32,390 nt of DNA from an uncultured Mycoplasmatota bacterium (lineage in GTDB: Bacteria > Bacillota_I > Bacilli_A > RF39 > UBA660), in contig CAOKBR010000011.1 of assembly GCA_948466735.1 (NCBI GenBank), positions 1 to 32,390 on the forward strand, read 5' to 3'. Below are positions 20,183-27,351 of this stretch, one piece after another (positions within the stretch are counted from its first letter, which is position 1; each line of letters starts with the position of its first letter). Below the pieces are notes generated by a model. That model searched no databases, had not been told where the DNA came from, and worked only from the letters and a program-made list of their open reading frames with translations. The position numbers and the translations under genes were made by a program.

Positions 20183-20227
20183 AAAGAGGTAGCACTTAAC
20201 GACGAAATTAAGTGTATCTCTTTTTTT
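20183..20227 (+). terminator. Second strong stem-loop with T run
   Basis: AAAGAGGTAGCACTTAA (20183-20199) pairs with TTAAGTGTATCTCTTT (20208-20223) with one bulged base and one G-U, followed by a T run to 20227. Only 25 bases separate it from the preceding terminator, so it may end a second short RNA instead of the same transcript. Confidence 0.75.
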
Positions 20228-20595
20228 ATTTTGTGCGAAAACACAAGATAGAATTCTTTCTCTTTTAAGAAAGTAGCTATATTATACCTCTTTTTCTAAA
20301 AAAAAATAAAATATATAATCGGAGAAAAGACAATAGAACCTTAATAAGAACTAATGAACATTTTCAATGACATTATAACAATAGCAAAAGTGGATAATTC
20401 AACCATTTTTTGTTAATTGTCAATGGTAATTTTTAGTAGTTGTCAATGTTTTTTTTGATACTAATTCTAACAATTGTCAAAATTAAAGAAAAATAGTAAA
20501 TTTAAAAAGATTTGAAAACGAAAAATAGGATAATTTATTGTTTTTTTTTTTGCCAAGTGGTATCATAATAATAGAGTATAATAAGAGGGAGTGAT
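20228..20595. other. Noncoding A/T-rich stretch with repeated TTGTCAA
   Basis: No ORF with a ribosome binding site is visible. TTGTCAATG occurs at 20417-20425 and 20440-20448, and TTGTCAA at 20474-20480. Read on the minus strand these are TTGACA-type hexamers, but none has a good -10 at 16-18 bases. Near the end, TTGCCA (20550-20555) and TATAAT (20577-20582), with a long 21-base spacer, may serve the next gene. Confidence 0.5.
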
Positions 20596-21426
20596 ATGAT
20601 GAATGTTATTGATTTTTTTGTAAAGACGTTAGATGGTCCTTTATATATTGTTTCTACGGTAATATGTGTAATTTTAATTTTTGCGTGTATTGGTTATTTA
20701 GCTGAAAAATCAATTTCAGAGAAAAAAGAAAAAGAGAAGTTTGTTAGTGTAGATGAAGGTCAAGGTGCACCTAATCCAGTAGAGCCCACTTCAGTATTAC
20801 CACAAGGTGTCGTTGCTTTTAATCATGCACCATTAAATCAGGCTCCTTTCGTACCTATAAAAAATCCAATGAATAACAATATGGGAATACCAACGACAGT
20901 AGTACCACAAATGGAAAATAGTCTTACGCCAACGCCATCAACTCCTAGTATTAATAATCCTATTCCTTCTATTCCTGAAATACCGACGATTAACGGAATT
21001 CCAACAGCAATTGCTCCACCTACACCATCAGTTAATTCTCAAGTAATTCCTACAGTGAATACACCAAATGTGAATTTAACTCCGAATTCTAACTTAAGTA
21101 AAGGGGTAGTTCAACCTAAGGAAGAAAAAACAACTTCACAAGTGCAATCTGTAGGAACACCGATGGCACCAAATGCAAATTTAACTCCAAATGCTAACTT
21201 AAGTAAAGAGTTAGTTCAACCTAAAGAAGAAAAGACAACTTCACAAGTGCAATCTGTAGGAACACCGATGGCACCAAATGCAGACTTAGCAAAAGCACCA
21301 ACGTTAACACCTCCTCCAGTTACTACTACACAAGAAGCAACAATTGTTGCACCACAGCAAAGTAAAAATATAACAATTCCAACAGCAAATCAAGCACCAG
21401 TGGCACCACAAGCACCAATCATATAA
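20596..21426 (+). CDS. Membrane protein with repeat-rich Pro/Asn tail, upstream of cdaA
   Basis: GGGAGTG precedes the ATG at 20596 (20599 is also possible). The 276-aa product has one membrane helix (residues about 14-36, LYIVSTVICVILIFACIGYL), then a short charged segment (EKSISEKKEKEKF) and about 220 residues rich in Pro, Asn, Thr and Ala. Within the tail a 35-residue unit (NLTPNSNLSKGVVQPKEEK... MAPNA) is repeated in tandem with few changes. The tail should be disordered. Its side of the membrane is unclear: the basic segment after the helix suggests a cytoplasmic tail, the Pro/Thr content a wall-spanning one. It sits before cdaA-cdaR but has its own and cdaA's separate promoter. The family is not recognised. 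Confidence 0.75.
   Translation: MMNVIDFFVKTLDGPLYIVSTVICVILIFACIGYLAEKSISEKKEKEKFVSVDEGQGAPNPVEPTSVLPQGVVAFNHAPLNQAPFVPIKNPMNNNMGIPTTVVPQMENSLTPTPSTPSINNPIPSIPEIPTINGIPTAIAPPTPSVNSQVIPTVNTPNVNLTPNSNLSKGVVQPKEEKTTSQVQSVGTPMAPNANLTPNANLSKELVQPKEEKTTSQVQSVGTPMAPNADLAKAPTLTPPPVTTTQEATIVAPQQSKNITIPTANQAPVAPQAPII
21063..21290 (+). repeat. 105-bp tandem repeat, two full copies plus a partial one
   Basis: Copy 1 begins ACCAAATG at 21063, copy 2 at 21168, and a third start at 21273 continues only briefly. The period of 105 bp equals 35 codons, so the frame is kept. The copies differ at few bases, some of them silent (for example AAGGAAGAAAAAACA against AAAGAAGAAAAGACA), suggesting a fairly recent duplication. 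Confidence 0.9.
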
Positions 21427-21429
21427 CCG

Positions 21430-21458
21430 TTGCCAAGTGCTTTTTTTTTTGCTATAAT
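21430..21458 (+). promoter_or_regulatory. Promoter of cdaA-cdaR
   Basis: TTGCCA (21430-21435) and TATAAT (21453-21458) are 17 bases apart, the spacer containing ten T. The same TTGCCAAGTG string also occurs before the upstream gene (20550-20559). Confidence 0.7.
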
Positions 21459-21495
21459 AATATAGTACTTTTATAGTAAGAAAAGAGGCTAAAAA

Positions 21496-22317
21496 ATGAC
21501 ATTATCAAATGCATTATCCATTTTGATTAAATTTATAGATATTTCACTAGTTTGGTTCATGTTTTATTTTATCCTAAAAAACATGCGTAATAACGTAAAA
21601 TTGACTTTGATTTTCAAAGGGGTGGCAATTGTTTTAATTTTAAAACTTGTTAGTGATTGGTTAAACTTTAAAACGATTGGATGGCTTTTAGAGTATATCA
21701 TTATGTGGGGACCTTTAGCTCTAATTATTATTTTCCAACCAGAAATTAGAAATATTTTAGAGCAATTAGGAAGAAGTCAATTATTGGGTCGACATAAAGT
21801 ATTAACGGTTGATGAGAGAGAAAGATTGGTATATGAAATCATTCAAGCTATGGATTATTTACGAAAAACAAGAATTGGTGCCATTATTGTTATTGAGCGC
21901 GATGTTAGTTTAAGTGATTATATTGATAAAGCGAAAAAAATTTACGCCGATTTATCCAATGAATTATTAATTTCCCTTTTCTTTCCAAACAATCCATTAC
22001 ATGATGGTGGAGTAATTATTCAAGGAGATCGTATTACTTGCGCAGGTGCAGTTTTTCCTACAAGTAATAATATCAAAACGAATCGTCGCTTAGGAACTAG
22101 ACATAGAGCAGCCTTAGGGATTGCTGAGGAAACTGATGCCATTGCCTTAGTTGTATCTGAAGAAACAGGTCGTGTGTCTATTGCTGTTAAAGGAGAGTTG
22201 TTCTATAACTTATCATTAGATGATGTTAGAATGATGTTAATTGATGAATTACGTCCAAAACAAGATTTAGTTGAAGACGATGTAAATGAGGAAGAGATAT
22301 ATGAAGAAAACAATTAA
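21496..22317 (+). CDS. cdaA: Membrane diadenylate cyclase CdaA
   Basis: The 273-aa product has three N-terminal membrane helices (about 8-28, 36-53, 60-80) and the linker QPEIRNILEQLGRSQ. The DAC catalytic domain follows, with the NNPLHDGGVIIQGDRI segment and the RHR motif (LGTRHRAALGIAEE, Arg202-His203-Arg204) and SEETGRVSIAVKGEL. CdaA makes cyclic di-AMP from two ATP and controls potassium and osmolyte balance. The usual DGA triad reads Asp170-Gly171-Gly172. AAGAGGC precedes the ATG. It overlaps cdaR by 17 bases, as is typical of the cdaA-cdaR operon. Confidence 0.95.
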   Translation: MTLSNALSILIKFIDISLVWFMFYFILKNMRNNVKLTLIFKGVAIVLILKLVSDWLNFKTIGWLLEYIIMWGPLALIIIFQPEIRNILEQLGRSQLLGRHKVLTVDERERLVYEIIQAMDYLRKTRIGAIIVIERDVSLSDYIDKAKKIYADLSNELLISLFFPNNPLHDGGVIIQGDRITCAGAVFPTSNNIKTNRRLGTRHRAALGIAEETDAIALVVSEETGRVSIAVKGELFYNLSLDDVRMMLIDELRPKQDLVEDDVNEEEIYEENN

Positions 22318-23668
22318 AAAGAAGAAAAAGGGAATCTTAGGTGTTATTGCTTCAATTATCCTATTTTTAGATAAATGGTTAATTACCCCTATTACGAAAT
22401 TAATATTAAAAGTCACAGACTTTTTCAAAAATAATAGTCAAGGGTTCGAACGTTTTATTAGTAAAAAACAAACATTAATTGTAGCGTCATTAGTCTTTGC
22501 TTTTGCTGTATTTATCTTAGTTGACCGTGAATCGACGATGATGATTGATCAGCAAGCAGAAATTTTGTATAACCAAGAAGTAACCCCTATTTACAATGAA
22601 GAGGCATATGTTGTTGAAGGATTACCAAAGACAGTGGATATTACTTTAATAGGAAAACGTCGTCATATATTCTTAGCTAAACAATCTCCTGTTAAAACAG
22701 TATCTGTTGATTTAACAGGACTTCAACCAGGTTCTCATAAGGTAACATTAAAATATTCACAATCTGTATCTTCTATTAATTATAAACTAGATCCGTCTAC
22801 TGCTCAAATTTATATTTACGAGAAAGTATCAGAAACACGTGAATTAACGACTGATGTACTACATCGTGATAGTTTAGATAGTAAATTATACATTAAAAAT
22901 ATAGAGTTAAGTAGAAATAATGTAATTATAAAAGGTGCTGAACATCGGTTAAAAGAAGTAGCGACAGTAAAAGCATTAGTAGATGTTAACAATATTTCTA
23001 ATCCTCAAGTTGGAGAAATGACGTTAAAAGATGTTCCATTAGTAGCCTATGATACAGAAGGGCAAATTGTTGATGTGGAGGTTGTTCCTAATAAAATTGA
23101 TGCAAAAATTTTAATTACATCGCCAAGTAAAGAAGTACCAATTCAAGTGGTACCAACGGGAGAAATTGCTTTTGGTAAAGCAATTAAATCATTAATTACA
23201 AATGTATCTACTGTAGTGGTATACGGTGATGAAGCTGAATTAGAAGATTTAAATATGATTCCAGTAGAAATTGACATTACCGATTTAGACCGAGATAAAG
23301 AGTTTAATGTTAATATTAAAAAGCCAAATGGTGTACGTGATATTAGTACAAAAACGGTAGTAGTAAAAGTGGCCATTGATGATTTATCTACTAAAGAATT
23401 TGAAAATATTGGTATTTCAACAGAAAATTTAGGTAGTGAGTATCGTGTTCAAGCGTTATCTGTTGAAGATAGTGCTGTAACAGTAATCGTTAAAGGTAGC
23501 CAAAGTGTTTTAGATGAATTAGATACAGCAACAATTCATCCATATGTAGATTTAAGTAATTACGCTGAAGGTGAATATGAAGTTGATGTTCTTGTTCGAG
23601 GAGACGACTTAAGGTTAAATTATTCTCTAAAACAACGTAAAGTTAAAATTAGAATTATGAAAAAATAG
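22301..23668 (+). CDS. cdaR: CdaR (YbbR-domain regulator of CdaA)
   Basis: The ATG at 22301 is preferred: GAGGAAG lies 8-10 bases upstream, while the ATG at 22286 is embedded in that site. The 455-aa product has a basic N-terminus (MKKTIKKKKKG), one membrane helix (about 60-75, IVASLVFAFAVFILVD) and an extracytoplasmic part with several YbbR repeats, visible as recurring VEGLPKTVDITLIGKRR / VNNISNPQVGEMTLKDVPLV / SVEDSAVTVIVKGSQSVLDE patterns and ending VDVLVRGDDLRLNYSLKQRK. CdaR binds CdaA at the membrane and changes cyclase activity. glmM, often third in this operon, is not next here; a terminator follows. Confidence 0.92.
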   Translation: MKKTIKKKKKGILGVIASIILFLDKWLITPITKLILKVTDFFKNNSQGFERFISKKQTLIVASLVFAFAVFILVDRESTMMIDQQAEILYNQEVTPIYNEEAYVVEGLPKTVDITLIGKRRHIFLAKQSPVKTVSVDLTGLQPGSHKVTLKYSQSVSSINYKLDPSTAQIYIYEKVSETRELTTDVLHRDSLDSKLYIKNIELSRNNVIIKGAEHRLKEVATVKALVDVNNISNPQVGEMTLKDVPLVAYDTEGQIVDVEVVPNKIDAKILITSPSKEVPIQVVPTGEIAFGKAIKSLITNVSTVVVYGDEAELEDLNMIPVEIDITDLDRDKEFNVNIKKPNGVRDISTKTVVVKVAIDDLSTKEFENIGISTENLGSEYRVQALSVEDSAVTVIVKGSQSVLDELDTATIHPYVDLSNYAEGEYEVDVLVRGDDLRLNYSLKQRKVKIRIMKK

Positions 23669-23685
23669 GTTATGACACCTATTTT
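23662..23685. terminator. Terminator of cdaA-cdaR
   Basis: AAAATAGGT (23662-23670) pairs perfectly with ACCTATTTT (23677-23685) around TATGAC, followed by T. It overlaps the cdaR stop and lies 3 bases from the end of the convergent DUF378 gene. Confidence 0.85.
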
Positions 23686-23687
23686 TT

Positions 23688-23885
23688 TTATTCATCGTGT
23701 TTGAATAGTAACCCAATATTGATAATTCCACATATAGCAATAATTACGTATACAATTCTTGCAATTACATTATCTGCATCTCCAAATAATGAAGATACTA
23801 AATCAAATTGGAATAATCCAACTAATCCCCAGTTTAGTGCACCAATGATTACTAAAACAAGAGCAACTTTTTGTAATGTCTCCAT
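23688..23885 (-). CDS. DUF378 family small membrane protein
   Basis: The 65-aa product has the family signature VALVLVIIGALNWGLVGLFQ, then FDLVSSLFGDADNVIARIVY and a second helix VIIAICGIINIGLLF. Two membrane helices fill almost the whole protein. GGAGG precedes the ATG (AAAAAAGGAGGATTAAA). The family is widespread in bacteria and its function is unknown. Confidence 0.9.
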   Translation of the reverse strand: METLQKVALVLVIIGALNWGLVGLFQFDLVSSLFGDADNVIARIVYVIIAICGIINIGLLFKHDE

Positions 23886-24066
23886 TTTAATCCTCCTTTT
23901 TTATTGTCAGTATTATGATAAACGTTTTTTTGAATTTTATGCATGAACAATTCAATGAATTTTTATTTTTGAAATTTTAAAATTTTTCAAATTTTTTGTC
24001 GGTAGAAATGAATAATTGCTTTTTTATTTCAATATAATGAAATGTAAATATTAATAGAGGTGAAAG

Positions 24067-25068
24067 ATGAAAAAGGTATTTGTAGTAGGAATTTTATGTA
24101 TGATGTTTTTAATAACAGGATGTGGAAAAAATTCCAAAGATGATGTTTTGAAAAATTTTACAAAAAATGTTAATGATACAAACGGATATCAAATTAAAGG
24201 AGAATTGGATATTCTAAATAATGATGATGTTTATCATTATGAAGTGAATGTTTCATATCAAAAAAAGGATAACTACAAAGTTAGTTTACGAAATACAGCA
24301 AATAATCATGAGCAAATTATTTTAAAAAATAGCGAAGGAGTATATGTTTTAACACCATCATTAAACAAAAGTTTTAAATTTCAAAGCGATTGGCCATACA
24401 ATAATTCTCAAATTTATTTATTGCAATCGTTGGTAAATGATTTAAAAACAGATAGTAACAAAGAATTTAATGCAAAAGATAATGGTACTTATGAATTTAT
24501 TAGTACAGTAAATTATCCTAATAATCGTAAATTAGTAAAACAAAGAATTACTTTAGATAAAGATAAGTTGCCGATTAAAGTAGAGGTAATGGATGATACT
24601 TCTATTCCTCAAATGACCATGAAGTTTAATAGTATTAATATGAAACCTAAATTTGATGATGATCATTTTGATTTAGATACGATAATGAAAACAGCTATTA
24701 TTGATGAAAGTAGTAAACCGATGAGTAGCTTAGATGATATTGTGTATCCATTATATATTCCAGCAGGAACAAAGTTAACCAATCAAGATAAAGTAGCTAA
24801 AACGAATGGTGAGCGAATTATTATGACATTTGATGGAGAAAAGCCTTTCCTTTTAGTGGAAGAGACTGTATCTAAAGAGGATGAATTAACAATTATTCCA
24901 ACATATGGTGAACCTTATATGTTAATTGATACCGTTGGTGCGATTACTGATAGTTCCATCACTTGGTCATCAAATGGAATTGAGTATTATTTAACGTCTG
25001 ATGTAATGAGTCAAGTTGAGTTATTAGAAATTGCTAAATCAATTAGTGTTCTTCCAACAATGAAATAG
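24067..25068 (+). CDS. LolA-like lipoprotein (YdcC-type)
   Basis: The 333-aa product has a lipoprotein signal (MKKVFVVGILCMMFLITGCG, lipobox ITGC). The LolA/RseB-like beta sheet domain follows (GYQIKGELDIL..., YHYEVNVSYQKKDNYKVSLR, ANNHEQIILKNSEGVYVLTP, KQRITLDKDKLPIKVEV). The C-terminal part (PLYIPAGTKLTNQDKVAKTN, MTFDGEKPFLLVEETV, ITWSSNGIEYYLTSD) resembles DUF4367-type domains. Similar proteins in Bacillus (YdcC/sporulation-associated) have uncertain roles in envelope lipid or sigma-factor signalling. AGAGGTG precedes the ATG. It is monocistronic: a terminator follows at once. Confidence 0.85.
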   Translation: MKKVFVVGILCMMFLITGCGKNSKDDVLKNFTKNVNDTNGYQIKGELDILNNDDVYHYEVNVSYQKKDNYKVSLRNTANNHEQIILKNSEGVYVLTPSLNKSFKFQSDWPYNNSQIYLLQSLVNDLKTDSNKEFNAKDNGTYEFISTVNYPNNRKLVKQRITLDKDKLPIKVEVMDDTSIPQMTMKFNSINMKPKFDDDHFDLDTIMKTAIIDESSKPMSSLDDIVYPLYIPAGTKLTNQDKVAKTNGERIIMTFDGEKPFLLVEETVSKEDELTIIPTYGEPYMLIDTVGAITDSSITWSSNGIEYYLTSDVMSQVELLEIAKSISVLPTMK

Positions 25069-25094
25069 GATGTTCCTTAGGGAATATCTTTTTT
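25069..25094 (+). terminator. Terminator of the LolA-like lipoprotein gene
   Basis: GATGTTCC (25069-25076) pairs with GGAATATC (25081-25088), with one G-U, around TTAG, followed by six T. Confidence 0.85.
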
Positions 25095-25232
25095 ATTTAT
25101 GTTAATCATAAGGAAAAGTTTAATAAAAATGAAAAAGGCAAAAACCTTGAAAAACAATTAATTCATTATCTAAAACATTAATTTTTTACAAATGGTATTT
25201 TTAAGAGTAACTAATGAATTGAAAAATAGTTT

Positions 25233-25261
25233 TTGACCTTTATATACAGTTGTGCTATAAT
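25233..25261 (+). promoter_or_regulatory. Promoter of the thioredoxin-like gene
   Basis: TTGACC (25233-25238) and TATAAT (25256-25261) are 17 bases apart, 20 bases before the ATG. Confidence 0.8.
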
Positions 25262-25281
25262 TCATCTTAGGAGTGATTGCA

Positions 25282-25800
25282 ATGGGAAAAAGCAAAAATT
25301 TAAATCACAATCATCAAAAGATATCAACTAGTTCTAACGACGAAGTGATGAAAATAGTAAAAGTGTTAATTTTAGTATTAATTCTATTTGGATTTATATA
25401 TTTCTTAACCATGATACTAACAGGAGAATTTAAATTTGGAGGAAATAAGAAAACACCTAATGAGGTAAAAATACAATATACCGAGATTTTAGGAGGAGAA
25501 ATCTTTAATATGAAGGAAGATTCCTACTATGTTATTCTTTATGATTATTCAAAAGATGATGCGAATTTGTTTGCTACAATAATTAGTCAGTACAATAAAA
25601 AAGAAAATGCAACTAAATTATATCAGGTTAATATGGCAAGTCCATTAAATCAACGATATGTGGATTTAGAAAATAGTAATCTCTATATTGACCACGCGTC
25701 AAAGTTAAAAGTAAAGGATGCTTCACTTTTAAAAATAGAAAATGGTAAAGTTACTAGTGCAGTTGAAGGAAAAGATAAGATTAAAGAAGCATTACAATAA
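25282..25800 (+). CDS. Membrane-anchored thioredoxin-like protein without CxxC
   Basis: AGGAG (25269-25273) lies 8 bases before the ATG at 25282; the in-frame start at 25273 lies inside this site. The 172-aa product has a His/Asn/Ser-rich N-terminus, one membrane helix (about 30-49, VKVLILVLILFGFIYFLTMI) and an outer domain. That domain's order (YTEILGGEIFNMKEDSYYVI, LYDYSKDDANLFATIISQYN, LYQVNMASPLNQRYV, VKDASLLKIENGKVTSAVEG) follows a thioredoxin fold, with the active-site CxxC replaced by YSKDD. Such proteins cannot act as thiol oxidoreductases and may bind a partner. A terminator follows. Confidence 0.65.
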   Translation: MGKSKNLNHNHQKISTSSNDEVMKIVKVLILVLILFGFIYFLTMILTGEFKFGGNKKTPNEVKIQYTEILGGEIFNMKEDSYYVILYDYSKDDANLFATIISQYNKKENATKLYQVNMASPLNQRYVDLENSNLYIDHASKLKVKDASLLKIENGKVTSAVEGKDKIKEALQ

Positions 25801-25803
25801 GAG

Positions 25804-25829
25804 AAAAAGAAATGATGGAGTTTCTTTTT
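25804..25829 (+). terminator. Terminator of the thioredoxin-like gene
   Basis: AAAAAGAAA (25804-25812) pairs with TTTCTTTTT (25821-25829) around an 8-nt loop; the T run continues. Confidence 0.75.
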
Positions 25830-25941
25830 TTCTACTTTTGATTTAATAGATAAGCATAAATCAAAAAATGATGAATAGAATTACTTTTAGAATAAGTGAA
25901 AATGTGATATGATAGAAAATAGATAAAATAAGAGGTGACAT

Positions 25942-27201
25942 ATGAGAAAAGAAAATAAGTCGCAGTCTAATAAAGTAGAAATAGAAAAAGTGCAACAAGA
26001 GCCACTAGTTAAGGAAAAAGAAAAGCAAACAGGATATAATACTATCGAAGTTATTGTCATTATGATAGTAACCATTATCTTTGGGGTAATTATTGGAAGT
26101 ACAGTAACCTTATCTTTTCAAAGAGGAAAACTAGGGGGAATGTCCAATAGTTTAAAAGAATTTGTGGCAACTTATAATAGTATTGTGGAAAACTATTATG
26201 ATGATGTTGACGAAGAAGCTCTAGTTGATGCAGGAATTGCTGGAATGATGAATTATTTGGGAGATCCTTATTCAGTGTTTATGACGGAAGAAGAATCAGA
26301 AGCTTTTAATCAAAAGGTAAATGGTTACTATATCGGTATTGGTACAGAGGTTCGTTTCTTTGAAAATATCTTTACGATTGCTCAAGTGTTTGAAGACTCT
26401 CCTGCAGAAAAAGCTGGCTTACAAGTAGGAGATGTTATTTTACAAATTGATGGCGTTGACGTTGAAGGTAAGAAGTTAACGGAAGTATCTGATCTAATTA
26501 AAGGCGATGAAAATACAAGTTTTATTATAAAAGTCCTTCGCGGTGAAGAAGAGAAAAAATTTACTGTGATTCGTTCAAAAATTGATTTAGCCTCTGTTAC
26601 TAGTGAAATATATGAGATGAATAATCATAAAGTTGGTTATATCAAAATCGATATTTTTGCATCCAATACGCAAGAACAGTTTAAAAAAGAATTACAAGCG
26701 TTAGAAAAAGAAGGAATGGATCGTTTAATTATAGATGTACGTGATAATTCTGGTGGTTACTTAACAACTGTTTCTGATATTTTATCCTTATTCTTAAATA
26801 AGAGTAAGATTATGTATCAACTAGAAACAAAGGGAGTAAAAGAACCAGTGCATGCCTTAACAAAAGAGTCTAGGTCATATCCAGTTGCCGTATTAATTAA
26901 TCATTCTAGTGCATCAGCTTCAGAAATTTTAGCATCGGCAATGATGGAATCTTATGGGGCAGAAGTAATTGGTGTAAATTCTTATGGTAAGGGAACAGTA
27001 CAAAAGGCAGTAGAATTAGGTAGTGGTGCATCATTTAAGTTTACTTTCCAAAAATGGTTAACGCCAAATGGGAATTGGATTAATGAAGTAGGAATAACAC
27101 CTACGATTGAAGTTCAATTAAACGATGAATATTATCATGACCCAGTGATTGAAAAAGATCCTCAATTTAATAAAGCTTTAGAAGTCTTAACAGAAAAATA
27201 A
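25942..27201 (+). CDS. S41-family carboxy-terminal processing protease (CtpA/CtpB-like)
   Basis: The 419-aa product has a charged N-terminus, one membrane helix (about 34-56, IEVIVIMIVTIIFGVIIGST), a helical part (VENYYDDVDEEALVDAGIAG, MMNYLGDPYSVFM) and a PDZ domain (YYIGIGTEVRF... SPAEKAGLQVGDVILQIDG). The peptidase core has RLIIDVRDNSGGYL, the nucleophile Ser region NHSSASASEILASAM and the catalytic Lys in SYGKGTVQ. It therefore has the Ser-Lys dyad of CtpB-type proteases, which act outside the membrane on envelope proteins. AGAGGTG precedes the ATG. No dedicated substrate is visible, though the thioredoxin-like gene just upstream is on the same strand. Confidence 0.92.
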   Translation: MRKENKSQSNKVEIEKVQQEPLVKEKEKQTGYNTIEVIVIMIVTIIFGVIIGSTVTLSFQRGKLGGMSNSLKEFVATYNSIVENYYDDVDEEALVDAGIAGMMNYLGDPYSVFMTEEESEAFNQKVNGYYIGIGTEVRFFENIFTIAQVFEDSPAEKAGLQVGDVILQIDGVDVEGKKLTEVSDLIKGDENTSFIIKVLRGEEEKKFTVIRSKIDLASVTSEIYEMNNHKVGYIKIDIFASNTQEQFKKELQALEKEGMDRLIIDVRDNSGGYLTTVSDILSLFLNKSKIMYQLETKGVKEPVHALTKESRSYPVAVLINHSSASASEILASAMMESYGAEVIGVNSYGKGTVQKAVELGSGASFKFTFQKWLTPNGNWINEVGITPTIEVQLNDEYYHDPVIEKDPQFNKALEVLTEK

Positions 27202-27205
27202 TAGA

Positions 27206-27243
27206 TTAAAGTGTTGGAAGAAATTTTCAGCACTTTTAATTTG
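27206..27243 (+). terminator. Terminator of the Ctp protease gene
   Basis: TTAAAGTGTTG (27206-27216) pairs with CAGCACTTTTAA (27228-27239), with a G-U pair and one bulge, followed by a T-rich tail. Confidence 0.65.
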
Positions 27244-27277
27244 TTGTCATTTTCTGTCGTTTTCTTTGGTAAAAAAG

Positions 27278-27318
27278 TTGGCACTTTATGTTGACAAGTG
27301 CTAATTTTTGAGTATAAT
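27278..27318 (+). promoter_or_regulatory. CIRCE-like HrcA operator over the clpB promoter
   Basis: TTGGCACTT (27278-27286), nine bases, then AAGTGCTAA (27296-27304) matches the CIRCE form TTAGCACTC-N9-GAGTGCTAA in spacing and in most bases; each arm deviates slightly. The promoter TTGACA (27291-27296) and TATAAT (27313-27318), 16 bases apart, overlaps it. HrcA would repress here and heat or unfolded protein would relieve it. No CtsR heptad repeat is visible. Confidence 0.88.
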
Positions 27319-27351
27319 AAGTATTGAAAATTAAGAAAAGAGGGGATAAAT

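Noticed and set aside
21063-21290. CRISPR-like repeat
   Set aside because: The 105-bp units are adjacent coding repeats without spacers and keep frame in a Pro/Asn-rich tail.
23701-23946. Plus-strand 81-aa frame
   Set aside because: It is opposite the clear DUF378 gene and has no ribosome binding site.
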